From contig OZ245788.1 of assembly GCA_965228065.1 (NCBI GenBank), positions 1,612,001 to 1,676,000 on the forward strand: DNA of 64,000 bases, in the 5' to 3' direction. Made by a program: the position numbers and the translations under genes. Positions 26,099 through 35,050 of this stretch are shown here, piece after piece. The stretch comes from Sphingobium_A sp965228065 (lineage in GTDB: Bacteria; Pseudomonadota; Alphaproteobacteria; Sphingomonadales; Sphingomonadaceae). Position 1 is the first letter of the stretch. Each line of letters begins with the position of its first letter. A model generated the notes under the pieces. It searched no databases. It was not told the origin of the DNA and was given only the letters and a program-made list of their open reading frames with translations.

Positions 26099-27031
26099 TC
26101 AGGCGGTGCCCTTCACCCCGCCGAATCGCCCATGGCGGCGATATTGCACCAGCCAGCCCGGCGCGGCGTTGGCCAGCGGGGTCGGCACGATGCCGAACGC
26201 GGCCAGGCCGGTCGAATCGGCGGCCGCGACAGTGTCGTTCGCCAGCATCAGCCATTGATCCCAGGTGATCGGCGCGCCGGGCAGGAAGCCGAGTCGCGCC
26301 AGCGCCGCGCCCGCGACGTCGGGCACATCGACGATCATCGGGCTGCGGCCGGTTTCCTCGGCGATCCACCGCTGGAGTTCGGCCATGGTCAGTATCTGCG
26401 GCCCGGCCAGCTCATAGGTCTTGCCCGCATGGTCGGCGGGATCGAGCAAAGCCTGCGCCGCGGCGGTCGCGACATCGGCGACATAGACGGGCTGCAGCTT
26501 CACCGCGCCGCGCAGCACCGGCAGCACGGGCAGGCTGCGCATCATGCCGGCAAAGCGATTCACGAACTTGTCCTCGCGCCCGAACACCAACGATGGGCGC
26601 AGGATCGTCGCGGCGGGGAATGCGGCGCGCACCGCCGCCTCGCCTTCGCCCTTGCTGCGCGCATAGGCGGACTTGCCCTCGGCATCGGCGCCGATCGCGG
26701 AAATGTGGACGAATGATTCGACGCCCGCCGCCGCGCAGGCCTTCGCCACATTGGCCGCGCCGTCGCGATGGATCTCGAACATATGATCGAACGCGCCGGT
26801 CAGGTTGATCACCGCATCCGCGCCGGTCACCGCGCGCGCCACGCTTTCGGCATGGGTCACATCGGCGGTGACGAATTGCACCTGGCCCAGGCTGCCCAGC
26901 GGCTTCAAATAAAATGCGCGGCGCGGATCGCGCTCCGCAAAGCGGACGCGCGCACCCGCCGCCAGCAGCCTTTGCGCCACATAGCGCCCGATAAAGCCGC
27001 TTCCGCCGAACATCACCACCAGCCGGTCCAT
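26099..27031 (-). CDS. NDUFA9-like NAD(P)-binding epimerase/dehydratase family protein
   Basis: 310-residue atypical SDR. The nucleotide loop GGSGFIGRYVAQ is at residues 9-20, followed by VTADVTHAESVARAV and VESFVHISAIGADAEGKSAYARSKGEGE, where YxxxK is kept. In bacteria this group is annotated as complex I NDUFA9 subunit family. It starts at ATG 27031, with the upstream extension ignored. Its 5' end is 114 bases from tRNA-Leu. Confidence 0.88.
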   Translation of the reverse strand: MDRLVVMFGGSGFIGRYVAQRLLAAGARVRFAERDPRRAFYLKPLGSLGQVQFVTADVTHAESVARAVTGADAVINLTGAFDHMFEIHRDGAANVAKACAAAGVESFVHISAIGADAEGKSAYARSKGEGEAAVRAAFPAATILRPSLVFGREDKFVNRFAGMMRSLPVLPVLRGAVKLQPVYVADVATAAAQALLDPADHAGKTYELAGPQILTMAELQRWIAEETGRSPMIVDVPDVAGAALARLGFLPGAPITWDQWLMLANDTVAAADSTGLAAFGIVPTPLANAAPGWLVQYRRHGRFGGVKGTA

Positions 27032-27144
27032 CGCACCATTCCCGATCAAAAAAACGTGCCAGCGCCATGCCAAGCTGCGATCATGATGACAAGCGCCGTT
27101 GACAAGCACTCACACTCTCCCCTATCGGCGCCAGCCTACCCCGT

Positions 27145-27231
27145 GCCCAGATGGCGGAATTGGTAGACGCACCAGCTTCAGGTGCTGGCGCTCGCAAGGG
27201 CGTGGAGGTTCGAGTCCTCTTCTGGGCACCA
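27145..27231 (+). tRNA. tRNA-Leu (CAG)
   Basis: 87-base class II tRNA with encoded CCA. The acceptor arms GCCCAGA/TCTGGGC pair, the anticodon stem CCAGC/GCTGG carries loop TTCAGGT (CAG at 27179-27181), there is a long variable arm, and the T arm GAGGTTCGAGTCCTC is canonical. A tyrosine recombinase gene starts 178 bases downstream, so its 3' end is the likely integration target. Confidence 0.97.
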
Positions 27232-27232
27232 A

Positions 27233-27266
27233 TACTGGCTCTGGAGACGTCCAGTAGCATCCAGTA
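27233..27266. promoter_or_regulatory. possible recombinase arm-type sites next to tRNA-Leu
   Basis: TACTGG (27233-27238) faces two direct copies of CCAGTA (27251-27256, 27261-27266) spaced one helical turn apart, directly after the tRNA. Such spaced short repeats beside the attachment site resemble integrase or excisionase binding sites. Inference only. Confidence 0.35.
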
Positions 27267-27332
27267 AGCGGCTGGTTTCACAGCATTTCTTGACCGAGAA
27301 TCGCCAGACACCGTCCGGCGAAATCCGGTTAG

Positions 27333-27375
27333 GACCACCAGCAGCAGCCCCATTTTGTTGCTCTTTTTGGTGGTC
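27333..27375. repeat. inverted repeat upstream of the integrase start
   Basis: GACCACCA (27333-27340) and TGGTGGTC (27368-27375) form perfect 8-bp arms; inside them GCAGCAG partly pairs with GTTGCTC. It ends 33 bases before the recombinase ATG, so it could affect transcription or translation of the recombinase. Confidence 0.5.
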
Positions 27376-27408
27376 TCGGATCGACCCGGCTTTGCTGGGA
27401 AAACGACC

Positions 27409-28641
27409 ATGCTGACCTATATTCAGATCAATGCCGCCAAGCCGAAGGTGAAGGCGTGGAGCCTTGCCGATTCTCAAGGCCTCCATCTCTTCATCCAACC
27501 CAACGGCTCGAAGCTGTGGCGATTCAAGTATCGCTTCCTCAACAAGCAGAAGACCCTCCACCTCGGCGGATGGCCGCAGGTGAGTCTCGCGGATGCCCGC
27601 GTGCGGCGTGACGAAGCGAAAAAGAAGATCGGCGACGGGCTCGATCCGGCGCTGGAGAAAAAGCGCGCAAGGATCGCCGCTAAGTACGCCGCGGCCAACA
27701 CCTTCGAGGCGGTCGCCGAGGAATGGCTCATCAAATGCGAGCGAGACGGTCTCGCGCCGGTGACCATAGATAAAATCCGTTGGTTGCTAGCCAAGGCCTA
27801 TCCATTGATCGGCACCATCCCGATCGCGCAGATCACTCCGCATGAAGCGCTTGCAGTCTTGCGCAAGGTCGAGGCCACCGGCGCCTATGAAAGCGCGCGG
27901 CGCATGCGTAGCGTGCTCAGCCGGGTGTTTCGCTACGGCGTCGCCACCGTGCGATGCGACAAGGATGTCGCCGCCGACCTTCGCGGTGCCATCGCAGTAC
28001 CGAAGGTCAAGCACTTCGCTGCCATCACCAAGCCCTCAGAGGTCGGCGCGCTGCTGCGGGCGATCGACGGATACAGCGGTCACAAGGTGACGGTGATGGC
28101 GATGCGCCTGTCCCCGCATGTGCTCTTGCGTCCCGGCGAACTTAGGCAGGCCGAGTGGGCCGATATCGATTTCGAGGAGGCGACTTGGTTCATCCCGGCG
28201 GAGCGCATGAAGATGCGTCGTCCGCACCGGGTGCCGCTATCACGGCAGGTGATCGCGATGCTCAGGGAGCTTCACGAGCACACCCACTGGTGGAAATTCC
28301 TGTTCCCCTGCCTCGGCAAGCCGCGCAAGGCGATGTCGGAGAACGCCGTGAACCAAGGCCTGCGCAAGCTCGGCTATACGACGGACCAGATGACCGCGCA
28401 CGGCTTCCGGGCGATGGCAGCAACGCTGCTCAATGAGATGGGCGAGTGGAATCCGGATGCGATCGAGCGACAACTCGCGCATGTCGATACCAACCAAGTC
28501 CGGCGCGCCTACGCACGCGGCGAATACTGGGACGAGCGCGTGGTGATGATGCAGCACTGGTCGGACTATCTCGACCAGTTGCGCGATGGTGGAAAGCTGC
28601 TGCGGCCTGATTTTCAGGCGACGAAAAGGTCTCGAGCCTAG
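27409..28641 (+). CDS. P4-type tyrosine recombinase (integrase), DUF4102 domain
   Basis: 410 residues. The N-terminal DUF4102 arm-binding domain (VKAWSLADSQGLHLFIQPNG) leads to a SAM-like core-binding domain (about residues 100-190) and the catalytic domain. The active-site Arg is in HVLLRPGELRQAEW, the second motif in TAHGFRAMAATLLNE, and the nucleophile Tyr near RRAYARGEYW. It starts at ATG 27409; the frame upstream lacks domain signal. With the tRNA-Leu in front it marks the left end of an integrated element. Confidence 0.95.
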   Translation: MLTYIQINAAKPKVKAWSLADSQGLHLFIQPNGSKLWRFKYRFLNKQKTLHLGGWPQVSLADARVRRDEAKKKIGDGLDPALEKKRARIAAKYAAANTFEAVAEEWLIKCERDGLAPVTIDKIRWLLAKAYPLIGTIPIAQITPHEALAVLRKVEATGAYESARRMRSVLSRVFRYGVATVRCDKDVAADLRGAIAVPKVKHFAAITKPSEVGALLRAIDGYSGHKVTVMAMRLSPHVLLRPGELRQAEWADIDFEEATWFIPAERMKMRRPHRVPLSRQVIAMLRELHEHTHWWKFLFPCLGKPRKAMSENAVNQGLRKLGYTTDQMTAHGFRAMAATLLNEMGEWNPDAIERQLAHVDTNQVRRAYARGEYWDERVVMMQHWSDYLDQLRDGGKLLRPDFQATKRSRA

Positions 28642-28648
28642 GCCTCCG

Positions 28649-28672
28649 GGGCACTGGCGCTCGCCAGTGCCC
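28649..28672 (+). terminator. hairpin after the integrase gene
   Basis: GGGCACTGGC and GCCAGTGCCC form a perfect 10-bp stem with a GCTC loop, 8 bases after the recombinase stop. No U-tract follows, so termination efficiency is uncertain. Confidence 0.6.
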
Positions 28673-28932
28673 ATAGGCGTCCGATGACCAATTCTGGGAC
28701 GAAGCCGTCGTTCCTATCTCGATCGCTAACCGTCGATTTTCGACAAGAGCTGACATTCTCAAACTGGGCCGTCCGCATTTCAGGACGTCATGATCAACCT
28801 GATGAAATGAGGGTTAAAGTCATTGGCGCATTCCGTCACAAGCATGGCGCAGACTGCCACTGCTTAAGGCCGTCGGTCGTCATAGAACCCCTTCAACGAG
28901 CCGCTCCCGGCTCCGCTGAATGGAGACGCAAA

Positions 28933-29901
28933 ATGAACATCCTCATCAAAGACGCCCGCGCGATCCCGGTGAATGAGCCGCAGCCGACCGTTTCCTACAG
29001 TGTCGTTAGCTTGACGGACCCGCGACGCCCCGTGCCGCTCGAGGTGCGGGTCACGGCTCCGATTGGCGGCGGAAAGCTTCCGGTCGTGCTGCTGTCGCAC
29101 GGCCATGGACCCTCGCTCTATATACCCTCCAAGGATGGCTACGGCCCGCTGGTCGAATTTTACGCCGGCCACGGCTTTATCGTGATCCAGCCCACCCATC
29201 TCAATTCGAAGGTCGGCGGACTGCCCGCCGACGCCGCCGGAGGCCCGCTTTTCTGGCGCTCGCGTGTCGAGGACATGTCGACGATCATCGACCAGCTCGA
29301 CGCCATCGAAGCTGCGATGCCGCCGATCGCGGGGCGAATCGACAAGGATCGGATTGCGGTCGTCGGCCATTCGCTCGGCGGTCAGACCGCAGGGCTGCTA
29401 CTCGGCGCCCACCTCACCGACCCCAAGGATCCGGAAGCACAGGATGTCAACCTGATCGATCGTCGGATCAAGGCGGGCATCATGCTCACTGCTCCCGGCA
29501 ATGGCGGCGCCTCGCTCAGCGAAATGGCGGCGGACCGCTACTCCTTCTTCAATCCTGACTTCTCACATCTTACCACCCCTACACTTGTGGTGGTCGGCGA
29601 AAACGATGCGTCGCCGCATCTGACGGTGGCCGGACCGGCCTGGCATGCCGACGCCTACCATCACAGTCCGGGCGCCGAGTGTCTGCTCACGATTAAGGGC
29701 GGCGGGCATGGTTTGGGCGGCATCGCCGGCTATGACGCCCGCGAAACCGACGATGAGGATCCCGAGCGCATGGAGATTGTCCTGCGCATGACCTGGGCGT
29801 ATCTCCGCTCGGCGCTCTATGCCGACGATCAGGCCTGGGCCGCAGCGTGCAGCGCACTTGCCGAGTACGCTTCCACGCATGCCACGGTGGAATGCCGCTG
29901 A
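28933..29901 (+). CDS. alpha/beta hydrolase, chlorophyllase/dienelactone-hydrolase-like
   Basis: 322-residue soluble hydrolase. LPVVLLSHGHGPS forms the oxyanion region, GHSLGG (nucleophile Ser, about residues 145-150) the elbow, VGENDAS holds a likely acid, and KGGGHGLGG the His. Start ATG 28933 with GGAGACGCAAA in front; an in-frame extension to 28684 is weakly coding. Substrate unknown. The AraC-family gene 74 bases downstream on the same strand may regulate it. Confidence 0.87.
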   Translation: MNILIKDARAIPVNEPQPTVSYSVVSLTDPRRPVPLEVRVTAPIGGGKLPVVLLSHGHGPSLYIPSKDGYGPLVEFYAGHGFIVIQPTHLNSKVGGLPADAAGGPLFWRSRVEDMSTIIDQLDAIEAAMPPIAGRIDKDRIAVVGHSLGGQTAGLLLGAHLTDPKDPEAQDVNLIDRRIKAGIMLTAPGNGGASLSEMAADRYSFFNPDFSHLTTPTLVVVGENDASPHLTVAGPAWHADAYHHSPGAECLLTIKGGGHGLGGIAGYDARETDDEDPERMEIVLRMTWAYLRSALYADDQAWAAACSALAEYASTHATVECR

Positions 29902-29975
29902 CGAACATCGATGCCGGCTAGGTCGTCCGACCCGGCTGGCACCCGATTTTCCACGAACGATCACAGGGCTATCAG

Positions 29976-30998
29976 ATGACCGATCCCCAACTCGACCGCT
30001 GCCGCTTTCCGCCAAGCTTGTGGCGTGCTCTGCGAGGAGCGGGGCTCGAGCCGCCGAAGGTTCTGCGCGCTGCGGGATTGCCCGCTACCTTTCACATGGA
30101 TCCGACAAACATTCTTACGACAGCACAGGTTTTTGCTGTCTGGAAAGCGGTCGAGGCCATGTCGTCCGCGGCTGTGCCCGCGCTCCCTATTCTCAAGGCC
30201 GCCGGCGAAGCCGGTCATCAGCCGGCCTTTATCGCTGCCCTCTATGCCCTCAATCTGCGTGACGCGATCCACCGTATCGAACGGTTCAAACGCATGGGCG
30301 CCTCAGAGATGTACGAGTTCGACGTAGATGGCGACATTGCCGTCATGGCCAAGACGTGGCCGTTTGCCGTCGAGATAGAGCCCGCTGTTTCGGTCGACCT
30401 GAGCTTCTTGTTCCTCCTGGAAATCGGCCGGATCGGCACCGGCCAGCGGATCACCCCGGTCTCGGTACAATACCAACGGGCTGGGCCAGCAGCGCCCGAA
30501 CTCGAGGCGCATTATGGCTGTCGGATCAGCTTCGGTGCGAGCCATAACGCCATCTCCTTCCGAAATGCAGACCTCGCCATCCCCTTTCCCGGCCACGCCC
30601 CTGAATTCCTGGCGATGCTGACCCCGGGTCTCAGCGCCGCTTTCGACGAACTGAAAACCGGCAGCACAATAAGCGAGCGCGTCATGGCGGTGCTGAAAAG
30701 AACAATGGCGAGCGGCCGGCCGGACATCGCCTTCGTTGCCCGCGCGCTCGGTACATCCGAACGCAGCCTGCAGCGGTTGCTGACCGCGGAAGGTAAGACC
30801 TTTCGCGCTCTCCTCGCAAAAGCGCGTGAGGAGCTGAGCCTGCAGTTGCTGGCTGACCCCGCGATATCGGTCGAAGAAGTTACGCTCATGCTGGGTTTCC
30901 AGGACGCGACGTCATTTTATCGCGCTTTCCGCGAGTGGCGGGACATGTCGCCTGGAGAATGGCGCACGATGCGATACCAGGAGGCTTTCCCGGTCTGA
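29976..30998 (+). CDS. AraC family transcriptional regulator
   Basis: 340 residues. The N-terminal half (about residues 15-200) matches the arabinose-binding-like sensor domain of OruR/ArgR-type AraC proteins. The C-terminal two-helix-turn-helix domain is from about 240 (DIAFVARALGTSERSLQRLL, then SVEEVTLMLGFQDATSFYRAFREW). Probable activator of the preceding hydrolase gene or of genes elsewhere. Confidence 0.92.
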   Translation: MTDPQLDRCRFPPSLWRALRGAGLEPPKVLRAAGLPATFHMDPTNILTTAQVFAVWKAVEAMSSAAVPALPILKAAGEAGHQPAFIAALYALNLRDAIHRIERFKRMGASEMYEFDVDGDIAVMAKTWPFAVEIEPAVSVDLSFLFLLEIGRIGTGQRITPVSVQYQRAGPAAPELEAHYGCRISFGASHNAISFRNADLAIPFPGHAPEFLAMLTPGLSAAFDELKTGSTISERVMAVLKRTMASGRPDIAFVARALGTSERSLQRLLTAEGKTFRALLAKAREELSLQLLADPAISVEEVTLMLGFQDATSFYRAFREWRDMSPGEWRTMRYQEAFPV

Positions 30999-31388
30999 GC
31001 AAGCCTCCACCCTCGGCAGAAATCAGCCTGCACTAACAGATCGAGATTTTCGCAAAATCTGGTCCTGTCCTATTTGCCTTGCACGCTGCTTCTGCCTTTG
31101 CTTAACCGCGATGCCTTAAATAGACGGCGGGTTTCCCCCATGACGATCTAGGCACTGAACGACGACCGAGATCAGTCGGGTTTATTTTTTACTGCGCTTC
31201 CCGCAAGGCGAATGACGGTTTCCAGCAGAAGCCGCCATTGGTTGCCCGACCATCGAATAGCGTGAGTTGGTCGATTGCGACCGGAAGCTCTTGGGACAAA
31301 GCCGTCATCACCAAGCATGACGTTGTATGTCGGCATACGCTAAAACCAGACGTTGCCAAACTGATCGCCCTCCGATCGGTATGCCCGA
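30999..31388. other. non-coding gap between AraC and LysR genes
   Basis: 390 bases with no gene I can support. A leftward open frame through it continues into the LysR gene in another frame and is not convincing. A TTTATTTTTT run lies near 31180. It may contain degenerate remnants. Confidence 0.4.
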
Positions 31389-32297
31389 TCACGCCCCCTG
31401 TCCCGGCCAGCGATAGCGCAAAGCCTCGACCAGCAGCGAGAAGGCCTGCGATGGCTGCGTCACCGTCGGGTAATAGAGGTAGAAGCCCGGAAACGGCAGG
31501 CTCCATTCGTCCAGCACGATCTCCAGCCCGCCGGCCTGCAAATGTGCCTCCGCCAAATCCTGCGGAATGAAGGCGAGGCCAAGTCCCGCCAAGGCTGCGT
31601 TGAGGCAGGAATAACTGTTGTTGAAGATCAGCTGCCCGCTGACCTGCACCTTGATCTCTGCCTCGCCTTTCCGCTGCAATTCCCAGGCGTAGAGGCGACC
31701 GGAGGATTGGCGCAGCCCGATGCAATTGTGCGACTGGAGGTCTGACGGGCTCTCAGGACGGCCATAGCGCGTGAAATAGTCGGGCGTGCCGACGGCGACC
31801 ATTCGCGCGTCTGGCCCGATGCGGACAGCGATCATGTCCTTGGCCAAAGTCTCGCCGTAGCGCACGCCCGCATCATAGCGCTCGCTGATAATGTCGATCA
31901 GACCATAATCGGTGATCATCTCGACACGAACGTCAGGATAGTCCCTCATGAAATCGGCCAGCTTGGGCAGCAGAAGCTCATTGATCGCATGGTCTGACGC
32001 GCTGATGCGGATATTGCCGGTCGGTCTGTCCCGCGTTTCGTTGACCGCAGCCAGTTCCGCCTCAATCCCGTCCAGATAAGGGCTCACCTTTTGGAGCAGC
32101 CGTTCGCCGATCTCTGTCGGCGCAACGCTGCGGGTCGTGCGGACGAGCAACTGAACCCCGAGCCGATCCTCAAGCTTCTTGACGATCTGGCTGATCGCGG
32201 ACTGGGAAAGGCCAAGCTTGCCGGCTGCCTTCGTGAAGCCGCGCTCACGCGCCACTGCCACGAAGGCGGTGATGTCGCTCAGCGTGTCCCGTGCCAT
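31389..32297 (-). CDS. LysR family transcriptional regulator
   Basis: 302 residues. N-terminal winged HTH (ITAFVAVARERGFTKAAGKLGLSQSAISQIVKKLEDRLG) followed by a periplasmic-binding-like effector domain (GNIRISASDHAINELLLPKL onward). Member of the group near PgrR/DmlR. It is divergent from an MFS transporter gene, 107 bases apart, and probably controls that transporter and the following hydrolase. Confidence 0.94.
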   Translation of the reverse strand: MARDTLSDITAFVAVARERGFTKAAGKLGLSQSAISQIVKKLEDRLGVQLLVRTTRSVAPTEIGERLLQKVSPYLDGIEAELAAVNETRDRPTGNIRISASDHAINELLLPKLADFMRDYPDVRVEMITDYGLIDIISERYDAGVRYGETLAKDMIAVRIGPDARMVAVGTPDYFTRYGRPESPSDLQSHNCIGLRQSSGRLYAWELQRKGEAEIKVQVSGQLIFNNSYSCLNAALAGLGLAFIPQDLAEAHLQAGGLEIVLDEWSLPFPGFYLYYPTVTQPSQAFSLLVEALRYRWPGQGA

Positions 32298-32312
32298 TGA
32301 TTACAATCCCTA

Positions 32313-32323
32313 CTGATTATCAG
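32313..32323. promoter_or_regulatory. LysR-type operator candidate
   Basis: CTGATTATCAG is a perfect 5-1-5 dyad of the T-N11-A class, located between the divergent LysR and MFS genes and 16 bases before the LysR start. Confidence 0.5.
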
Positions 32324-32404
32324 AAGATTTATACCTCTAATAATGGATCGCCGTGATCGCTAGATAGCAGAGCAGAAATTCATTCGAGAAAAATGAGGTA
32401 GACC

Positions 32405-33604
32405 ATGCCGGCATCTGGCAAAGCGACCATAGTGCCCGCATGGGGCGCCGTGGTTGCCATGGCGCTGTGCGCCACCATCCTGATTTCGTCCGAGTTCATG
32501 CCCGTGAGCTTGCTGACGCCGATCGCACGCGATCTGGCAATCACTGAGGGGCACGCCGGTCAATCGATCTCCATTTCCGGCTTCTTCGCGCTCGTCACCA
32601 GCCTATTCATCTCGGCGATCATCGGCGTATCGGACCGGCGCCGCGTTGTGCTGATTTTCACCGCGCTGATGGTCGTGTCGGGCGTGATGGTCGCATTCGC
32701 GCCTAATGCTCCGCTACTCATGGCGGGGCGCGCCTTGCTCGGCGTCGCGATCGGCGGCTTCTGGTCAATCTCGGCGGCGATCGTCATGCGCCTCGTGCCT
32801 GAGGAGTCCGTCCCCAAGGCGCTGGCCCTGCTCAATGGCGGCAATGCGGTAGCGACCACATTGGGCGCGCCCATCGGCAGCCTGCTCGGCGGCCTGATCG
32901 GCTGGCGCGGGGCTTTTTTCTGCGTAGTGCCGCTCGCCGTCATCGCGCTCCTGTGGCAGTGGCGCAGCCTTCCGGCCCTGCCACCTGAAAAGGCGACGAT
33001 CCGCGCACGCGACGTGTTCGCTCTGCTGAAGCATCGCAAATTCGCCATTGGCATGGTCGCGGTGTCGCTGTTCTTCTTCGGTCAGTTTACGCTCTTCACC
33101 TATCTGCGCCCTTTCCTGGACCTGGTGACGGGCAATGACGCACCGCTGATCTCGGGCATGCTGCTGGCACTCGGCGTTGCGGGCTTCATCGGCACGATCA
33201 TGATCGGCTGGCTGCTCAAGTCGCAGCTCTACAGCCTGCTCATCACCATTCCGGCATTGATGGCGGTTATCGCCCTCACGCTGGTCGAAATCGACGGCAG
33301 CGCGCTGAACGTCGGCCTGCTGCTCACGCTCTGGGGCCTGCTCGCAACCGCCGCGCCGGTCGGATGGTGGACCTGGCTGGCCAACACCATGCCGCACGAG
33401 GCTGAGGCCGGCGGTGGGCTGATGGTCGCGATCATCCAGCTTGCAATCATGCTGGGCGCGATCGTCGGCGGCGCGCTGTTCGACGCCTGGGGCTATCGCG
33501 GTCCGTTCAGCCTCGCCGCCGGGCTCCTCGTGATCGCGTCGCTGCTGGCGGTCGTGACGTCACGCATCGGCGCTGCACCGAGCTTCACCGAACAACCGGC
33601 CTGA
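32405..33604 (+). CDS. MFS transporter, DHA1-type drug/arabinose-efflux-like
   Basis: 399 residues with twelve predicted helices. The N-terminus (ILISSEFMPVSLLTPIARDL) and IIGVSDRRRVVLIF (motif A region after helix 2) fit the DHA1/AraJ-YdhP group of efflux carriers. The next gene is 17 bases downstream. Substrate unknown; regulated in all likelihood by the divergent LysR gene. Confidence 0.92.
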   Translation: MPASGKATIVPAWGAVVAMALCATILISSEFMPVSLLTPIARDLAITEGHAGQSISISGFFALVTSLFISAIIGVSDRRRVVLIFTALMVVSGVMVAFAPNAPLLMAGRALLGVAIGGFWSISAAIVMRLVPEESVPKALALLNGGNAVATTLGAPIGSLLGGLIGWRGAFFCVVPLAVIALLWQWRSLPALPPEKATIRARDVFALLKHRKFAIGMVAVSLFFFGQFTLFTYLRPFLDLVTGNDAPLISGMLLALGVAGFIGTIMIGWLLKSQLYSLLITIPALMAVIALTLVEIDGSALNVGLLLTLWGLLATAAPVGWWTWLANTMPHEAEAGGGLMVAIIQLAIMLGAIVGGALFDAWGYRGPFSLAAGLLVIASLLAVVTSRIGAAPSFTEQPA

Positions 33605-33621
33605 CCAGGGAGAGCACCGCC

Positions 33622-34695
33622 ATGACCGACCGATCATTCCCTTTCGAGCGCCGCGGCGTGCTGAAGGCTGGCGCAGCCGGTCTCGTCGCCCTCGGCACCC
33701 TTTCGATCCCCACCATTTCCTCTGCAAAGGCACCAAAGATGACACAGGATTGGGACAAGACATTCCCGCGCAGCAAGGCCGTCGATCACCAGAAGGTCTC
33801 GTTCAAGAATCGCTACGGCATCACGCTCGCCGCCGATCTGTACCTCCCCAAGGAGCGCGGGACGGGCAAGCTGGCGGCGATCGTGGTTAGCGGGCCGTTC
33901 GGGGCCGTGAAGGAGCAGTCGTCGGGCCTCTATGCCCAGACCATGGCCGAGCGCGGTTTCGCGACGCTCGCCTTCGATCCTTCCTATACCGGCGAGAGCG
34001 GGGGAGAGCCTCGTAACGTCGCATCGCCCGACATCAACACCGAGGACTTCAGCGCGGCCGTGGATTTCATCGGCTTGAGGCCGGAGATTGACCGCGAGCG
34101 GATCGGCGTCATCGGCATCTGTGGTTGGGGCGGCATCGCGCTCAGCACCGCCGCGATCGATAAGCGGATCAAGGCCGTCGTCGCCAGCACCATGTACGAC
34201 ATGACCAGGGTCATGTCGAAGGGCTATGATGACAGCGTGACGCCGCAGCAGCGCACCGAGACGCTGGAGCAACTGAGCCGGCAACGCTGGACGGACGCCG
34301 AGAAGGGCAGTCCCGCTTATGGTCCGGTCTCGCTGGAGCTGAAGGGCGGTGAGCCAGAGTTCGTCGTCCAGTATGCGGCCTACTATAAAACCAAGCGCGG
34401 CTTCCATCCGCGAGCGATCAACTCGAACGCAGCATGGACTCTTACGACACCCCTGTCGTTTATGAACCTGCCGATCCTGACCTATATCGCGGAGATCTCG
34501 CCCCGGCCGGTCCTGCTCGTCCATGGCGAAAAGGCGCATTCGCGCTATTTCAGCGAGACAGCCTTTGCCGCCGCAGCAGAGCCCAAAGAACTGATGATCA
34601 TTCCCGGCGCCACCCACACCGACCTCTACGATCAGGTAGACATCATTCCGTTCGACAAGCTCACGGCTTTTTTCAAGGAACATCTCGAAGCTTGA
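33622..34695 (+). CDS. Tat-exported alpha/beta hydrolase with GxCxG nucleophile elbow
   Basis: 357 residues. The N-terminus has a twin-arginine signal (FERRGVLKAGAAGLVALGTL), so export is expected. The catalytic elbow reads GICGWGG (about residues 164-170): a Cys in place of the usual Ser, as in dienelactone hydrolases. LLVHGEKAHS and PGATHTDLYD supply later loop residues including the His. Close to the YcjY-like hydrolase family. It follows the MFS gene by 17 bases, forming an export/hydrolysis pair. Confidence 0.88.
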   Translation: MTDRSFPFERRGVLKAGAAGLVALGTLSIPTISSAKAPKMTQDWDKTFPRSKAVDHQKVSFKNRYGITLAADLYLPKERGTGKLAAIVVSGPFGAVKEQSSGLYAQTMAERGFATLAFDPSYTGESGGEPRNVASPDINTEDFSAAVDFIGLRPEIDRERIGVIGICGWGGIALSTAAIDKRIKAVVASTMYDMTRVMSKGYDDSVTPQQRTETLEQLSRQRWTDAEKGSPAYGPVSLELKGGEPEFVVQYAAYYKTKRGFHPRAINSNAAWTLTTPLSFMNLPILTYIAEISPRPVLLVHGEKAHSRYFSETAFAAAAEPKELMIIPGATHTDLYDQVDIIPFDKLTAFFKEHLEA

Positions 34696-34700
34696 GATTT

Positions 34701-34725
34701 GAGGGTGGGCATTTTGCCCACTCTC
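34701..34725 (+). terminator. hairpin after the hydrolase gene
   Basis: GAGGGTGGGCA and TGCCCACTCTC pair over 11 bases (one G-U) around TTT, 5 bases after the hydrolase stop. No long U-tract. Confidence 0.6.
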
Positions 34726-35050
34726 TAGCTAGTCCTGCTACCGGTCGTCTTTCCTGACGGGTGGGAGACATGCCAGATTAGTGGCGCTCGGGGATGCCTC
34801 CCGTCTACCGCAGTAACCCGGATAGGCGCATTGCTGCCAAGCGGCTGCGCGCTGGGTGAAAGACTGGTTCCGGTGGAAGCTGCCGTCCAAGGCAGATCAG
34901 CGAACGACGCATTCTGGTCGAACAACGGCCGGCATGCTGGGTGATGCTTGGCGACTTTCGGCACCGTGCAGGGCAGTCCGTCGAGGCGGCTGACGCGCCA
35001 TATCGGCGGAAAGGTTGAAACCGGCGGAGCCTCAGGGCAAGAAGAATTGC
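34726..35050. other. non-coding gap before the AIPR gene
   Basis: 325 bases with no supported gene or repeat. The promoter of the AIPR gene must lie here; I see no clear consensus. Confidence 0.35.

Noticed and set aside
31189..31725. 178-codon leftward frame beyond the LysR end
   Set aside because: Out of frame with the LysR gene for most of its length and without family signal.
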